A stretch of 11,291 bases of DNA from the NCBI GenBank assembly GCA_900553705.1, contig USEK01000033.1:1-11291 (forward strand), given 5' to 3'. Shown here piece after piece: positions 5,696-11,291 of this stretch (positions are counted from its first letter, which is position 1; each line of letters starts with the position of its first letter). Below the pieces are notes generated by a model. It was not told the DNA's origin. It was given only the letters and a program-made list of their open reading frames with translations, and made no database searches. A program made the translations under genes and the position numbers. The DNA is from an uncultured Collinsella sp. GTDB taxonomy: Bacteria > Actinomycetota > Coriobacteriia > Coriobacteriales > Coriobacteriaceae.

Positions 5696-6526
5696 TTACT
5701 TCTTACGGCGACGAATGATGTGCTGGTTCGAGACCTTCTTCTTCTTGCGCGTACGAAGGCCCTTCGTCGGCTTACCCCAGGGGGTAACAGAGGGACGACC
5801 AGAGGTGTGGTTCTTGCCCTCGCCACCGCCGTGCGGGTGGTCGACAGGGTTCATGACGGTACCGCGGACGGTCGGGCGCACGTTCATGTGACGCTTACGG
5901 CCGGCCTTGCCGATGACGATGTTGGAGTGATCGGCGTTGCCGACCTCACCGACGGTGGCGCGGCAGGTAACGAGGATGCGGCGCATCTCGGAGGAAGGCA
6001 TACGGACGATGGCGTACTTGCCCTCCTTACCCATCAGCTGGCAGGAGTTACCGGCGGAACGGGCGATAGCAGCGCCCTTGCCCGGCTGGAACTCGACGGC
6101 GTGGATGAGCGTACCGACGGGGATGTCGGCGAGGGGCAGAGCGTTGCCCGGCTTGATGTCGGCGTCAGAACCGGACATGATGGTCTGACCGACCTCGAGG
6201 CCCTTGGGGGCCAGGATGTAGCGCTTCTCACCGTCAGCGTAGTGCAGCAGAGCGATGCGAGCGGAACGGTTCGGATCGTACTCGATCGTGGCAACCTTGG
6301 CGGGCACGCCGTCCTTGTTGCGCTTGAAGTCGATCACGCGGTAACGACGCTTCACGCCGCCGCCCTGGTGGCGGGTGGTGATGCGGCCGTTGTTGTTACG
6401 ACCGGCCTTCTTGGGCAGGGGCTCGAGAAGAGACTTCTCGGGCTTGGTGCAGGTGATCTCGGAGAAGTCGGAGATCGTCTGCCAACGCCTACCAGCGGAG
6501 GTCGGCTTAAGGTGCTTTACAGCCAT
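5696..6526 (-). CDS. rplB: Ribosomal protein L2 (uL2)
   Basis: L2 is needed for subunit association and peptidyl-transferase activity of the 50S subunit. The 276-residue product starts MAVKHLKPTSAGRRWQTISDF and shows the RNA-binding core (GRNNNGRITTRHQGGGVKRRYRVIDF) and the highly conserved C-terminal DHPHGGGEG at about 229-237. The ATG at 6526 was chosen over an in-frame GTG at 6601 because family members begin at MAVK and because GGGA lies 5 nt before this ATG. The 179-nt gap upstream is far longer than normal for rplW-rplB and is rich in inverted repeats. Confidence 0.98.
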   Translation of the reverse strand: MAVKHLKPTSAGRRWQTISDFSEITCTKPEKSLLEPLPKKAGRNNNGRITTRHQGGGVKRRYRVIDFKRNKDGVPAKVATIEYDPNRSARIALLHYADGEKRYILAPKGLEVGQTIMSGSDADIKPGNALPLADIPVGTLIHAVEFQPGKGAAIARSAGNSCQLMGKEGKYAIVRMPSSEMRRILVTCRATVGEVGNADHSNIVIGKAGRKRHMNVRPTVRGTVMNPVDHPHGGGEGKNHTSGRPSVTPWGKPTKGLRTRKKKKVSNQHIIRRRKK

Positions 6527-6556
6527 TACAATCCCTTTCAATAGGAATCCGTTAGC

Positions 6557-6688
6557 CATCGCAGACAGGGATTCGAGGTTCTGCCTCGGGTGCGATGACA
6601 CCGGACGTATACACGGTTCCGGGCGTGTCCATTTAATACGCCCAAAACCTTGAGCTCCCGCCTCCCCTATTTGGGAGGCATGAGCTCA
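6557..6688 (-). promoter_or_regulatory. Chain of three RNA hairpins in the rplW-rplB gap
   Basis: Three successive inverted repeats lie in the 179-nt gap. The one nearest rplB pairs CATCGCA (6557-6563) with TGCGATG (6591-6597) and encloses CGAGG/CCTCG (6574-6578 with 6584-6588). The second pairs GGGCGT (6621-6626) with ACGCCC (6638-6643). The third, nearest rplW, has an outer stem TGAGCTC/GAGCTCA (6651-6657 with 6682-6688) and an inner stem GCCTCCC/GGGAGGC (6660-6666 with 6673-6679); on the minus strand it is followed by AAGGTTTT, so it could be an attenuator. No convincing reading frame occupies the gap. A ribosomal-protein binding site or processing site is a reasonable inference. Confidence 0.45.
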
Positions 6689-6705
6689 CTCAACAGCAGC
6701 GAGTC

Positions 6706-6993
6706 TTAGGCCTGGTTGCCAAAGACCTCGATGGTGTCGCCCTCGGCCAGCGTGACGATGGCCTTCTTCCAAGAACGGGTCTTGCCGGCGACATAGCGCA
6801 CGCGCTTGGTCTTGGGCTTGACCGTCAGGGTGTTCACGCGAACGACCTTGACGCCGAAGATCTCCTCGACAGCGTCCTTGATCTGATACTTGTTAGCATC
6901 CTTGGCGACCTCGAACGTGTACTTGTTCAGCTCCATGCCGGAGAAGGAACGCTCGGACACGATCGGACGGATGATGATCTCGTGGGCGGTCAT
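6706..6993 (-). CDS. rplW: Ribosomal protein L23 (uL23)
   Basis: L23 sits at the tunnel exit of the 50S subunit and is the main docking site for trigger factor and SRP. The 95-residue product has the family pattern EIIIRPIVSERSFSGMELNKYTFEVAKDANKYQIKDAVEEIFGVKVVRVNTLTVKPKTKR, then a short C-terminal strand region. The ATG at 6993 follows the rplD stop codon with no spacer (TAAATG), and GGGAGG lies 11 nt upstream inside rplD, suggesting coupling. After its stop codon comes the long hairpin-rich gap before rplB. Confidence 0.98.
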   Translation of the reverse strand: MTAHEIIIRPIVSERSFSGMELNKYTFEVAKDANKYQIKDAVEEIFGVKVVRVNTLTVKPKTKRVRYVAGKTRSWKKAIVTLAEGDTIEVFGNQA

Positions 6994-7620
6994 TTATGCA
7001 AGCACCTCCCCGAAGTGAGCGGCGATGTCGGCGGGCATCAGCACAGCGTTGTTGTTGACGAGATCGTAGGTGTTGGCCTCGTCAGCGGTGATGATGAACG
7101 TCTTGGGAATGTTGCGGAACGACAGGTAGGCGTTGACGTCCTCATCGCGAACGATGATGGTCAGACGCTTGCCCTCAAGACCGAGAGCCTTGAGCATGGC
7201 GACGGCAGCCTTGGTGGAAGGTTTCTCGAAGCCGTAGTCGTCGACGAGCACGAGCTCGCCATCGGCCAGCTTGGCGGACAGCGCGGAGCGCATAGCCAGC
7301 TTGACCTCCTTGTTGTTCATACGCTTAGCGTAGGAACGGGGCTTGGGGGCGAAGACAACGCCACCGTGACGCCACTGGGCAGCACGGATGGAACCCTGGC
7401 GGGCACGGCCGGTGCCCTTCTGACGCCAAGGCTTCTTGCCGCCACCGGAAACCTCAGAGCGACCCTTAGCAGACTGGGTGCCCTGACGCCAAGAGGCCAT
7501 CTGGCACTTGACGATGTGGTGCATAACGTGGATGTTCGGCTCGATGCCGTACACCTCAGCGGCGAGCTCGGCCTCGGCGACCTTCTTGCCCTCGCTGTTC
7601 TTTACTTCAAACTTTGCCAT
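6994..7620 (-). CDS. rplD: Ribosomal protein L4 (uL4)
   Basis: L4 binds 23S rRNA, and its loop reaches the exit-tunnel constriction opposite L22. In E. coli it also represses the S10 operon through the leader RNA. The 208-residue product shows the tunnel loop GGGKKPWRQKGTGRARQGSIRAAQWRHGGVVFAPKPRSY at about 59-97, and the conserved C-terminal alpha/beta domain (ELVLVDDYGFEKPSTK, KTFIITADEANTYDLVNNN). AAGGAG precedes the ATG at 7620 at good spacing. It lies 46 nt downstream of rplC and abuts rplW. Confidence 0.98.
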   Translation of the reverse strand: MAKFEVKNSEGKKVAEAELAAEVYGIEPNIHVMHHIVKCQMASWRQGTQSAKGRSEVSGGGKKPWRQKGTGRARQGSIRAAQWRHGGVVFAPKPRSYAKRMNNKEVKLAMRSALSAKLADGELVLVDDYGFEKPSTKAAVAMLKALGLEGKRLTIIVRDEDVNAYLSFRNIPKTFIITADEANTYDLVNNNAVLMPADIAAHFGEVLA

Positions 7621-7666
7621 TTAAGTGTTCTCCTTGGTATGACGCTGGGCTAAATGGGCTGGGCCC

Positions 7667-8287
7667 TTAGGCCATACGGATGGCGACGAGACCATTCTTG
7701 GCACCCGGGACAGCGCCCTTGACCAAGATGAGGTTCTGCTCGGCATCGATGCGGACAACGGAAAGGTTCTTGACGGTAACGCGCTCGTTACCCATGTGAC
7801 CGGCCATCTTGACGCCCTTGAGGACGCGCGCAGGATAGGCGCACTGACCGATAGAACCGGGGTGACGCTGGAAGTGAGAACCATGCGTCATAGGACCGCG
7901 GCGCTGACCCCAGCGCTTGATGCGACCCTGGAAGCCCTTACCCTTGGAGGTACCGATGACGTCGACCTTCTCGACATCAGCGAAATCAGCGACGGTGACG
8001 ACCTCGCCGACCTTGTGCTCCTCGCCGTTCTCGACGCGGACCTCACGAAGGAAACGGACAGGCTCGACGCCAGCCTTAGCGAAGTGACCAGCCATGGGCT
8101 TGTTCACGTTCTTGGCCTTGATGTCGCCGAAACCGATCTGGACGGCGTCATAGCCGTCGGTTGCCTGAGTTTTAACCTGCGAGACAGCGCAGGGGCCAGC
8201 CTGGATGACCGTGACGGGAACGACGTTGTCGTCCTCGTCCCAAACCTGGGTCATGCCAATCTTGCGGCCGAGAATCATGCTGATCAA
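7667..8287 (-). CDS. rplC: Ribosomal protein L3 (uL3); first gene of the cluster
   Basis: L3 is an early 50S assembly protein whose extended loop reaches the peptidyl-transferase centre. The product (206 residues from the proposed start) begins with ILGRKIGMTQVWDEDDNVVPVTVIQAGPC and carries the conserved KGKGFQGRIKRWGQRRGPMTHGSHFQRHPGSIG block at about 115-147. The proposed start is a TTG at 8287 with GGGA 7 nt upstream, giving an N terminus Met-Ile-Ser-Met; the ATG at 8278 is the alternative but lacks a well-placed ribosome site. Normally rpsJ (S10) lies directly upstream; here the upstream 449 nt hold no gene. Confidence 0.96.
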   Translation of the reverse strand: MISMILGRKIGMTQVWDEDDNVVPVTVIQAGPCAVSQVKTQATDGYDAVQIGFGDIKAKNVNKPMAGHFAKAGVEPVRFLREVRVENGEEHKVGEVVTVADFADVEKVDVIGTSKGKGFQGRIKRWGQRRGPMTHGSHFQRHPGSIGQCAYPARVLKGVKMAGHMGNERVTVKNLSVVRIDAEQNLILVKGAVPGAKNGLVAIRMA

Positions 8288-8293
8288 GATATG

Positions 8294-8334
8294 ATCCCAA
8301 CTCTCGCGTGGTCTTGGGACAATGCGTACACCAC
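8294..8334 (-). promoter_or_regulatory. Alternative leader hairpins just upstream of rplC
   Basis: TCCCAA (8295-8300) can pair with TTGGGA (8314-8319), which would bury the GGGA that is the only Shine-Dalgarno-like sequence before the proposed TTG start. A competing stem, GTGGT (8308-8312) with ACCAC (8330-8334), uses the loop of the first, so the two folds exclude each other. Such a switch would fit translational control of the operon by a ribosomal protein, but this is inference from short stems. Confidence 0.3.
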
Positions 8335-8467
8335 CGAGCGTACGCCCCTAGAGGACCACTACTTACACGACGTGCTCCCCAGCCTTGTATTGCGTCCGGA
8401 CTACCTGACAACCCTATTAAGCAGGCATTTTGTCCAGCCAGAATACTCCCCTGGTTTCACACAGCTG

Positions 8468-8536
8468 TTTAGTATACACGGCTGCGGGCGTATCCATCGA
8501 GATTCATATTTCACTCACATTGTTTACGCAGGTAAA
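8468..8536 (-). promoter_or_regulatory. Candidate tandem promoters of the ribosomal operon
   Basis: On the minus strand, TTTACC (8536-8531) is followed after 17 nt by TGAAAT (8513-8508). Closer to rplC, TATACT (8476-8471) is a good -10 box with only a weak -35 (TCGATG, 18 nt upstream). Either would give a leader of roughly 180-220 nt. A strong promoter is expected here because rplC is the first gene of a large operon and no upstream gene is on the same strand until the phosphatase gene at 8737. Confidence 0.35.
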
Positions 8537-8554
8537 GTGCGTGGAGTCGCCTGG

Positions 8555-8691
8555 GCTTGGCAGAGGGGCGGCGAAATATATTAAGTTTGCTGCTCTACAG
8601 TCCTGCGCAAGACGGAAAGCACATTAAGTGCTTTCCTTTGCGTGCGGAACTCGCGACAAACTTAATATATTTCGCCGCCCCTCTGCCAAGC
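8555..8691. repeat. Perfect 35-bp inverted repeat around a 67-nt spacer with an inner hairpin
   Basis: The left arm (8555-8589) begins GCTTGGCAGAGGGGCGGC and the right arm (8657-8691) is its exact reverse complement, with no mismatch over 35 bp. Identity stops abruptly outside the arms. The 67-nt spacer (8590-8656) holds a second inverted repeat: GGAAAGCAC (8614-8622) with GTGCTTTCC (8628-8636) around ATTAA, flanked by CGCAA (8606-8610) and TTGCG (8638-8642). The element lies between the stop codon of the phosphatase gene and the start of the ribosomal operon, and fills most of the otherwise gene-free 8537-8736. Long RNA hairpin, palindromic mobile repeat, and terminator are all possible readings. 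Confidence 0.9.
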
Positions 8692-8736
8692 TCGGGAGAC
8701 GACACGTTGATGTCTGCTTAACTCTGCTCGTTCAGG

Positions 8737-9363
8737 CTAATGACTTTGTTGGGGGTCCACTATTTGCTGGAGGGTGAACTTGCATTGGGACGGTTCACCT
8801 TCTGCTTGTGGCTTTGCCTCATCGAAATCGAAGATCATGATGGCGCAGTTGGGGAGTTTTGTTGGGAGCTCGAAGCCCTCTGGGGCTGCGGCCTTGATAA
8901 ATTGGCGGCTGGCGCTGCCGTGGCTTACTGCTAGAAGGGTTTCGATGCCCTCGGAGCCCATGATATTGGTAAGCGCATCCACCATACGTTCTTGCAGCGC
9001 CTGGCTTCCTTCTCCTCCGAAGGGGACCAGGTCCTCGCCCGGATCCCAGACGTCGGTGGGCAGCGCGCCGTGCGGGCCTTCTTCGAAGGAGCCGTAGCAG
9101 CGCTCGATAATGCCTTCGCAGGGCTCGGCTGCTGCGTCCGGGCCGAGGAGCTCGCATGCGACGAGCTGAGCTGTGTCCATGGCTCGGCCTAAGGGCGAAG
9201 AGACCACTTTGTCGGGGACGACGCCGTGGCCCTTAAGCCATGCGGCTGCCATCCCGGCTTGCTGACGGCCCAGATCGGTCAGCGGCGAATCGCAGCGGCC
9301 CTGGACCAGCTTTTTGACGTTGAACTCCGTCTGACCGTGGCGGAGTAGATACAGCTTCTTCAT
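8737..9363 (-). CDS. Histidine phosphatase family protein (phosphoglycerate-mutase-like)
   Basis: The 208-residue product belongs to the histidine phosphatase superfamily. The N-terminal LRHGQTEFN (7-15) supplies the phosphorylated His9 and Arg8. SSPLGRAMDTA (55-65) supplies the second Arg, ERCYGSFEE (87-95) the acid residue, and VSHGSASR (146-153) the second catalytic His148. Members include cofactor-dependent mutases, sugar-phosphate phosphatases and cobalamin-pathway phosphatases; the substrate cannot be told from sequence. The ATG at 9363 has GGGGAG close upstream and lies 39 nt after the stop codon of the cation transporter gene, so the two probably form one transcript. No clear terminator follows apart from the palindromic repeat. 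Confidence 0.92.
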   Translation of the reverse strand: MKKLYLLRHGQTEFNVKKLVQGRCDSPLTDLGRQQAGMAAAWLKGHGVVPDKVVSSPLGRAMDTAQLVACELLGPDAAAEPCEGIIERCYGSFEEGPHGALPTDVWDPGEDLVPFGGEGSQALQERMVDALTNIMGSEGIETLLAVSHGSASRQFIKAAAPEGFELPTKLPNCAIMIFDFDEAKPQAEGEPSQCKFTLQQIVDPQQSH

Positions 9364-9402
9364 GCTCTCCCCTTCTGCATAACCTGCTTTGCCGGCACAG
9401 CC

Positions 9403-10563
9403 TTACTCGTGGGTATGCCCTACGTAGTCTTCGTCGATCGTAATCTTGGCAATCGACTTGGGATATTCCGATTCGACCCGTTGTGCCAGCGCGTGCTTTA
9501 AGTCTTCGGCACTCATCTGCAGATCCGAGGGACGCACGCAGTCAAAAATCACGTTGGTGTGCGTGGGGCCCGGCACGCAGCGCAAATCATGAATCGAAAG
9601 GCGGCTATCGATCTCTTGAGCCATAGCGTTGATGCGCAAGCGCATGCTCGCCACCTTTGGATCGTCGGTCACGATGGGGTCGTAGTGAAGCGTGACAATC
9701 ATGCCGTCTTCGTTCCTAAACGACTGCTCGATGTTATCGAGCGTGTCGTGGCTTTCCAGCGGGCTGGCCTCGGCCGCCATCTCGGCGTGCGCACTTGCAA
9801 ACTTCCTGCCCGGGCCGTAGTCGTGAACCATCAAATCGTGAACGCCCAAAACGCCGGGATAGCTCATGATCTTGTCTCGAATGTGCTTGACCAGCTTAGG
9901 ATCGGGTGACTGGCCCAAAAGCGGGCTCACCGTATCTTGAATAAGTTCAAGGCCGCTCCAGCCAATATAGGCGCCAACGGCAAAGCCAACCCATGCGTCA
10001 AGATTGATGTGCGTCACCTGCGAAACAATCGCACATGCCAGCACGGCACCCGTAGCAAGGACATCGTTCTTGGAATCCTGCGCGGTCGCATGCAGCGTCT
10101 CGGACTCAATGCGATCGCCGAGCTTTTGGTTGAGGGCCGCCATCCAGAGCTTTACGACCATCGAAAGCACTAGAACTGCCACCAGGGCAAGCGAGAACTC
10201 GACAGGTTCGGGGTGGATGATGCGCTCAACCGAGGACTTCACCAGCTCAACGCCGATCAGCAGCACGAGCGCCGCCACGACCAGACCCGAGAGATACTCG
10301 TAGCGGCCATGTCCGTAAGGATGCTCGGGGTCCGCCGGCTTGCTCGCCAGCTTAAAGCCCAGCACGCTCACGATATTCGAGCTGGCATCGGACAGGTTGT
10401 TCATGGCATCCGCCACAATCGAAACCGATCCCGACAGCACACCAATTGCGCCCTTCGCAGCACAAAGCGCAACATTAGCGAGAATACACACCATGCCCGT
10501 CAACGTGCCCACGCGCGCACGGTCGCCCTGCGCACGACGAACGATCCACTCGACCATCTTCAT
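9403..10563 (-). CDS. Cation diffusion facilitator transporter with NDDD metal site, predicted Mn(II)/Fe(II) export
   Basis: The 386-residue membrane protein belongs to the CDF family, which exports divalent metals in exchange for protons. Six membrane segments lie at roughly 21-43, 45-70, 90-110, 122-145, 166-183 and 188-208. The transport-site residues expected from CDF alignments are N55 and D59 in DAMNNLSD, and D163 and D167 in DSKND: an N-D/D-D set, as described for the Mn exporter MntE of Streptococcus pneumoniae, not the H-D/H-D set of Zn exporters. HPYGHGRYEY (81-90) is the family motif before TM3. The cytoplasmic part is long (about 175 residues). It seems to hold two related domains, starting near 235 (GVLGVHDLMVHDYGPG) and 318 (IDSRLSIHDLRCVPGP). 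The start is uncertain: ATG 10563 or ATG 10557, the latter better spaced from GGGGG. Confidence 0.94.
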   Translation of the reverse strand: MKMVEWIVRRAQGDRARVGTLTGMVCILANVALCAAKGAIGVLSGSVSIVADAMNNLSDASSNIVSVLGFKLASKPADPEHPYGHGRYEYLSGLVVAALVLLIGVELVKSSVERIIHPEPVEFSLALVAVLVLSMVVKLWMAALNQKLGDRIESETLHATAQDSKNDVLATGAVLACAIVSQVTHINLDAWVGFAVGAYIGWSGLELIQDTVSPLLGQSPDPKLVKHIRDKIMSYPGVLGVHDLMVHDYGPGRKFASAHAEMAAEASPLESHDTLDNIEQSFRNEDGMIVTLHYDPIVTDDPKVASMRLRINAMAQEIDSRLSIHDLRCVPGPTHTNVIFDCVRPSDLQMSAEDLKHALAQRVESEYPKSIAKITIDEDYVGHTHE

Positions 10564-10611
10564 CAGCCCCCACGGTACTGCCTATATATATCTATTGCTC
10601 AAACGGATTGT

Positions 10612-10640
10612 AGTGTAGCCACTTTGTCCTTCAGATACAA
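10612..10640 (-). promoter_or_regulatory. Candidate promoter of the cation transporter gene
   Basis: On the minus strand TTGTAT (10640-10635) and TACACT (10617-10612) are 17 nt apart, the preferred spacing, with three and four matches to the consensus boxes. The gap to the ATG is about 45 nt and contains an AT-rich run (10583-10592). The -35 box overlaps the T-run of the upstream terminator, as is common in compact genomes. No metal-regulator operator was recognised. Confidence 0.4.
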
Positions 10641-10671
10641 AAAGGCCGCGACCCACACGGGCCACGGCCTT
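10637..10671 (-). terminator. Rho-independent terminator after the PTS permease gene
   Basis: AAGGCCG (10642-10648) pairs with CGGCCTT (10665-10671), with an inner CCC/GGG (10652-10654 with 10659-10661). On the minus strand the stem is followed by a T-run (10643-10639). It lies 38 nt past the stop codon of the permease gene. Confidence 0.88.
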
Positions 10672-10709
10672 GGAGCATGGCAAAGGAATCGTCCTTGTGT
10701 CGCACAGGT

Positions 10710-11242
10710 TTACGCGCTTACTTCGGCCACGCTCTTCGAGGTTTCGGGTGAATCGGCTCCGTCCCCCATCGTCTGTCCCTTCGCCGGCACCACGCCAAAG
10801 CAGCAGCTCAGCGCCGCAGACACCGCAAATGCCACACCGCCGGCAGCGCAGCACCACAGCAGGTTCGAGATGCCGCCCGTGGCAAAGCCAATGACCATGA
10901 GGACATTCGTCATGCCGATGGTATAGGCCGTAACGTGGCCCACGGCTGCAACAAGGCCTCCGACGGCGCCGCCAACGGCCATGCACGTCAGACACCTGCC
11001 ATATTTAAAGCCGCAACCGTACAGCGCCGGCTCGCTTACGCCGCCAAGAACACCCGAGATTGAGTAGCCCAGCATGAGCGCCTTCTCGTCCTTATCCGCA
11101 ACGCGGAGCGACGCGCCAAAAGGCATGCCCCAAACGGCGAACGTCGCCATCGTCGCGGCAATCAGGATGCACGAATCCGTTCCCACACTCATAAACTGCG
11201 CGTACGCAAGCGATAGAACGACGTTGCTGACGCCCGCTATCT
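10710..11242 (-). CDS. PTS EIIC permease, glucose superfamily, C-terminal fragment
   Basis: About 176 codons of the 3' end of a sugar phosphotransferase permease gene. The frame stays open past the ATG at 11192 up to the adapter junction, so that ATG is internal (residues before it read AGVSNVVLSLAYAQF) and the true start is missing. The hallmark GVSEPALYG lies at about 11016-11042, matching the S/T-EPALYG motif of beta-glucoside, sucrose and trehalose type EIIC domains that bind and translocate the sugar. Several hydrophobic, Gly/Ala-rich membrane segments follow. The protein ends in a polar tail of about 25 residues with no EIIA domain attached, so phosphate would come from a separate EIIA. 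The sugar and the presence of an N-terminal EIIB cannot be told. A terminator follows. Confidence 0.92.
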
Positions 11243-11291
11243 CTGTCTCTTATACACATCTGACGCTGCCGACGACTAGTCGAGTGTAGAT
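11243..11291. other. Illumina Nextera adapter read-through (not genomic DNA)
   Basis: Bases 11243-11261 are CTGTCTCTTATACACATCT, the 19-bp Tn5 mosaic end used in Nextera libraries. Bases 11262-11275 (GACGCTGCCGACGA) complete the reverse complement of the Read 1 transposase adapter. Bases 11276-11283 (CTAGTCGA) sit in the i5 index position and are the reverse complement of TCGACTAG, which I recall as index S513. Bases 11284-11291 (GTGTAGAT) are the start of the reverse-complemented P5 sequence. The order is exactly that of sequencing through a short insert, so this is untrimmed adapter at a contig end. Confidence 0.98.

Noticed and set aside
4477..6544. Long plus-strand open frames opposite rpsC, rplV, rpsS and rplB
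   Set aside because: They are antisense shadows of highly conserved ribosomal protein genes; their translations are low-complexity Asp/Gly/Leu-rich with no family match.
6527..6601. A 25-residue N-terminal extension of L2 from an in-frame GTG at 6601
   Set aside because: L2 proteins start at MAVK; the ATG at 6526 has its own GGGA ribosome site, and the upstream codons overlap a strong hairpin.
8430..8627. A 65-codon plus-strand open frame in the gap before rplC
   Set aside because: No ribosome site, no recognisable motif, and it runs into the left arm of the palindrome; probably chance.
8555..8691. CRISPR array or insertion sequence at the inverted repeat
   Set aside because: There are only two copies, inverted rather than direct, and the 67-nt spacer is too short for a transposase gene; no flanking target duplication was seen.
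8555..8691. Simple inverted chimera from DNA amplification
   Set aside because: Such chimeras usually give inverted duplications running to the contig edge, whereas here both flanks are unique and distinct; not fully excluded without reads.
10710..11192. A complete small membrane protein starting at the ATG at 11192
   Set aside because: The frame stays open upstream and reads a membrane-protein-like sequence up to the adapter junction, and the EIIC motif shows this is the C-terminal part of a longer permease.
11243..11261. A 19-bp Tn5 mosaic end, which could suggest a natural Tn5-type transposon
   Set aside because: It is followed directly by the Nextera Read 1 adapter, an index and P5 sequence, so it comes from library preparation.

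Overview
The window looks like a contig from a high-GC, Gram-positive gut bacterium, most likely a Coriobacteriia member close to Collinsella. That assignment is inference from protein resemblance and GC content; no search was run. Almost every gene is on the minus strand, so the genes are read here from high to low coordinates.

From the right, 11243-11291 is not genomic DNA. It is an Illumina Nextera adapter (Tn5 mosaic end, Read 1 adapter, an 8-base index and the start of P5), so the right edge is a true contig end with read-through. The adapter cuts into the 3' part of a glucose-superfamily PTS EIIC permease gene (10710-11242), which is followed by a clean terminator. Next comes a likely two-gene unit: a cation diffusion facilitator with an Asn-Asp/Asp-Asp metal site, suggesting Mn(II) or Fe(II) rather than Zn(II), and a histidine-phosphatase-family enzyme.

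The gap at 8288-8736 has no gene. It holds a perfect 35-bp inverted repeat around a 67-nt spacer with its own hairpin, then candidate promoters and a folded leader for the ribosomal operon. That operon (8287 to 2499) encodes L3-L4-L23-L2-S19-L22-S3-L16-L29-S17-L14-L24 in the classical S10/spc order. It is clipped at both ends: rpsJ (S10) is not upstream of rplC, and after rplX there is a strong terminator instead of rplE and the rest of the spc genes. Most junctions are tight (1-nt overlaps, or 0-46 nt). Two gaps are long and rich in inverted repeats: 179 nt between rplW and rplB, and 118 nt between rpsQ and rplN. Both are candidates for cis-regulatory RNA.

Left of the ribosomal operon is a two-gene unit, a Gfo/Idh/MocA oxidoreductase and a DeoR-family repressor. 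Its upstream region carries nine GCGT/ACGC half-sites in 10-bp register, probably the repressor's own operators. At the left edge the end of an RluA-family pseudouridine synthase gene (plus strand) converges on the repressor gene, with two hairpin terminators between them.

I found no CRISPR array, tRNA, rRNA, insertion sequence or phage gene. The least explained parts are the 35-bp palindrome, the clipped ribosomal cluster, the two structured intra-operon gaps and the phased operator array.
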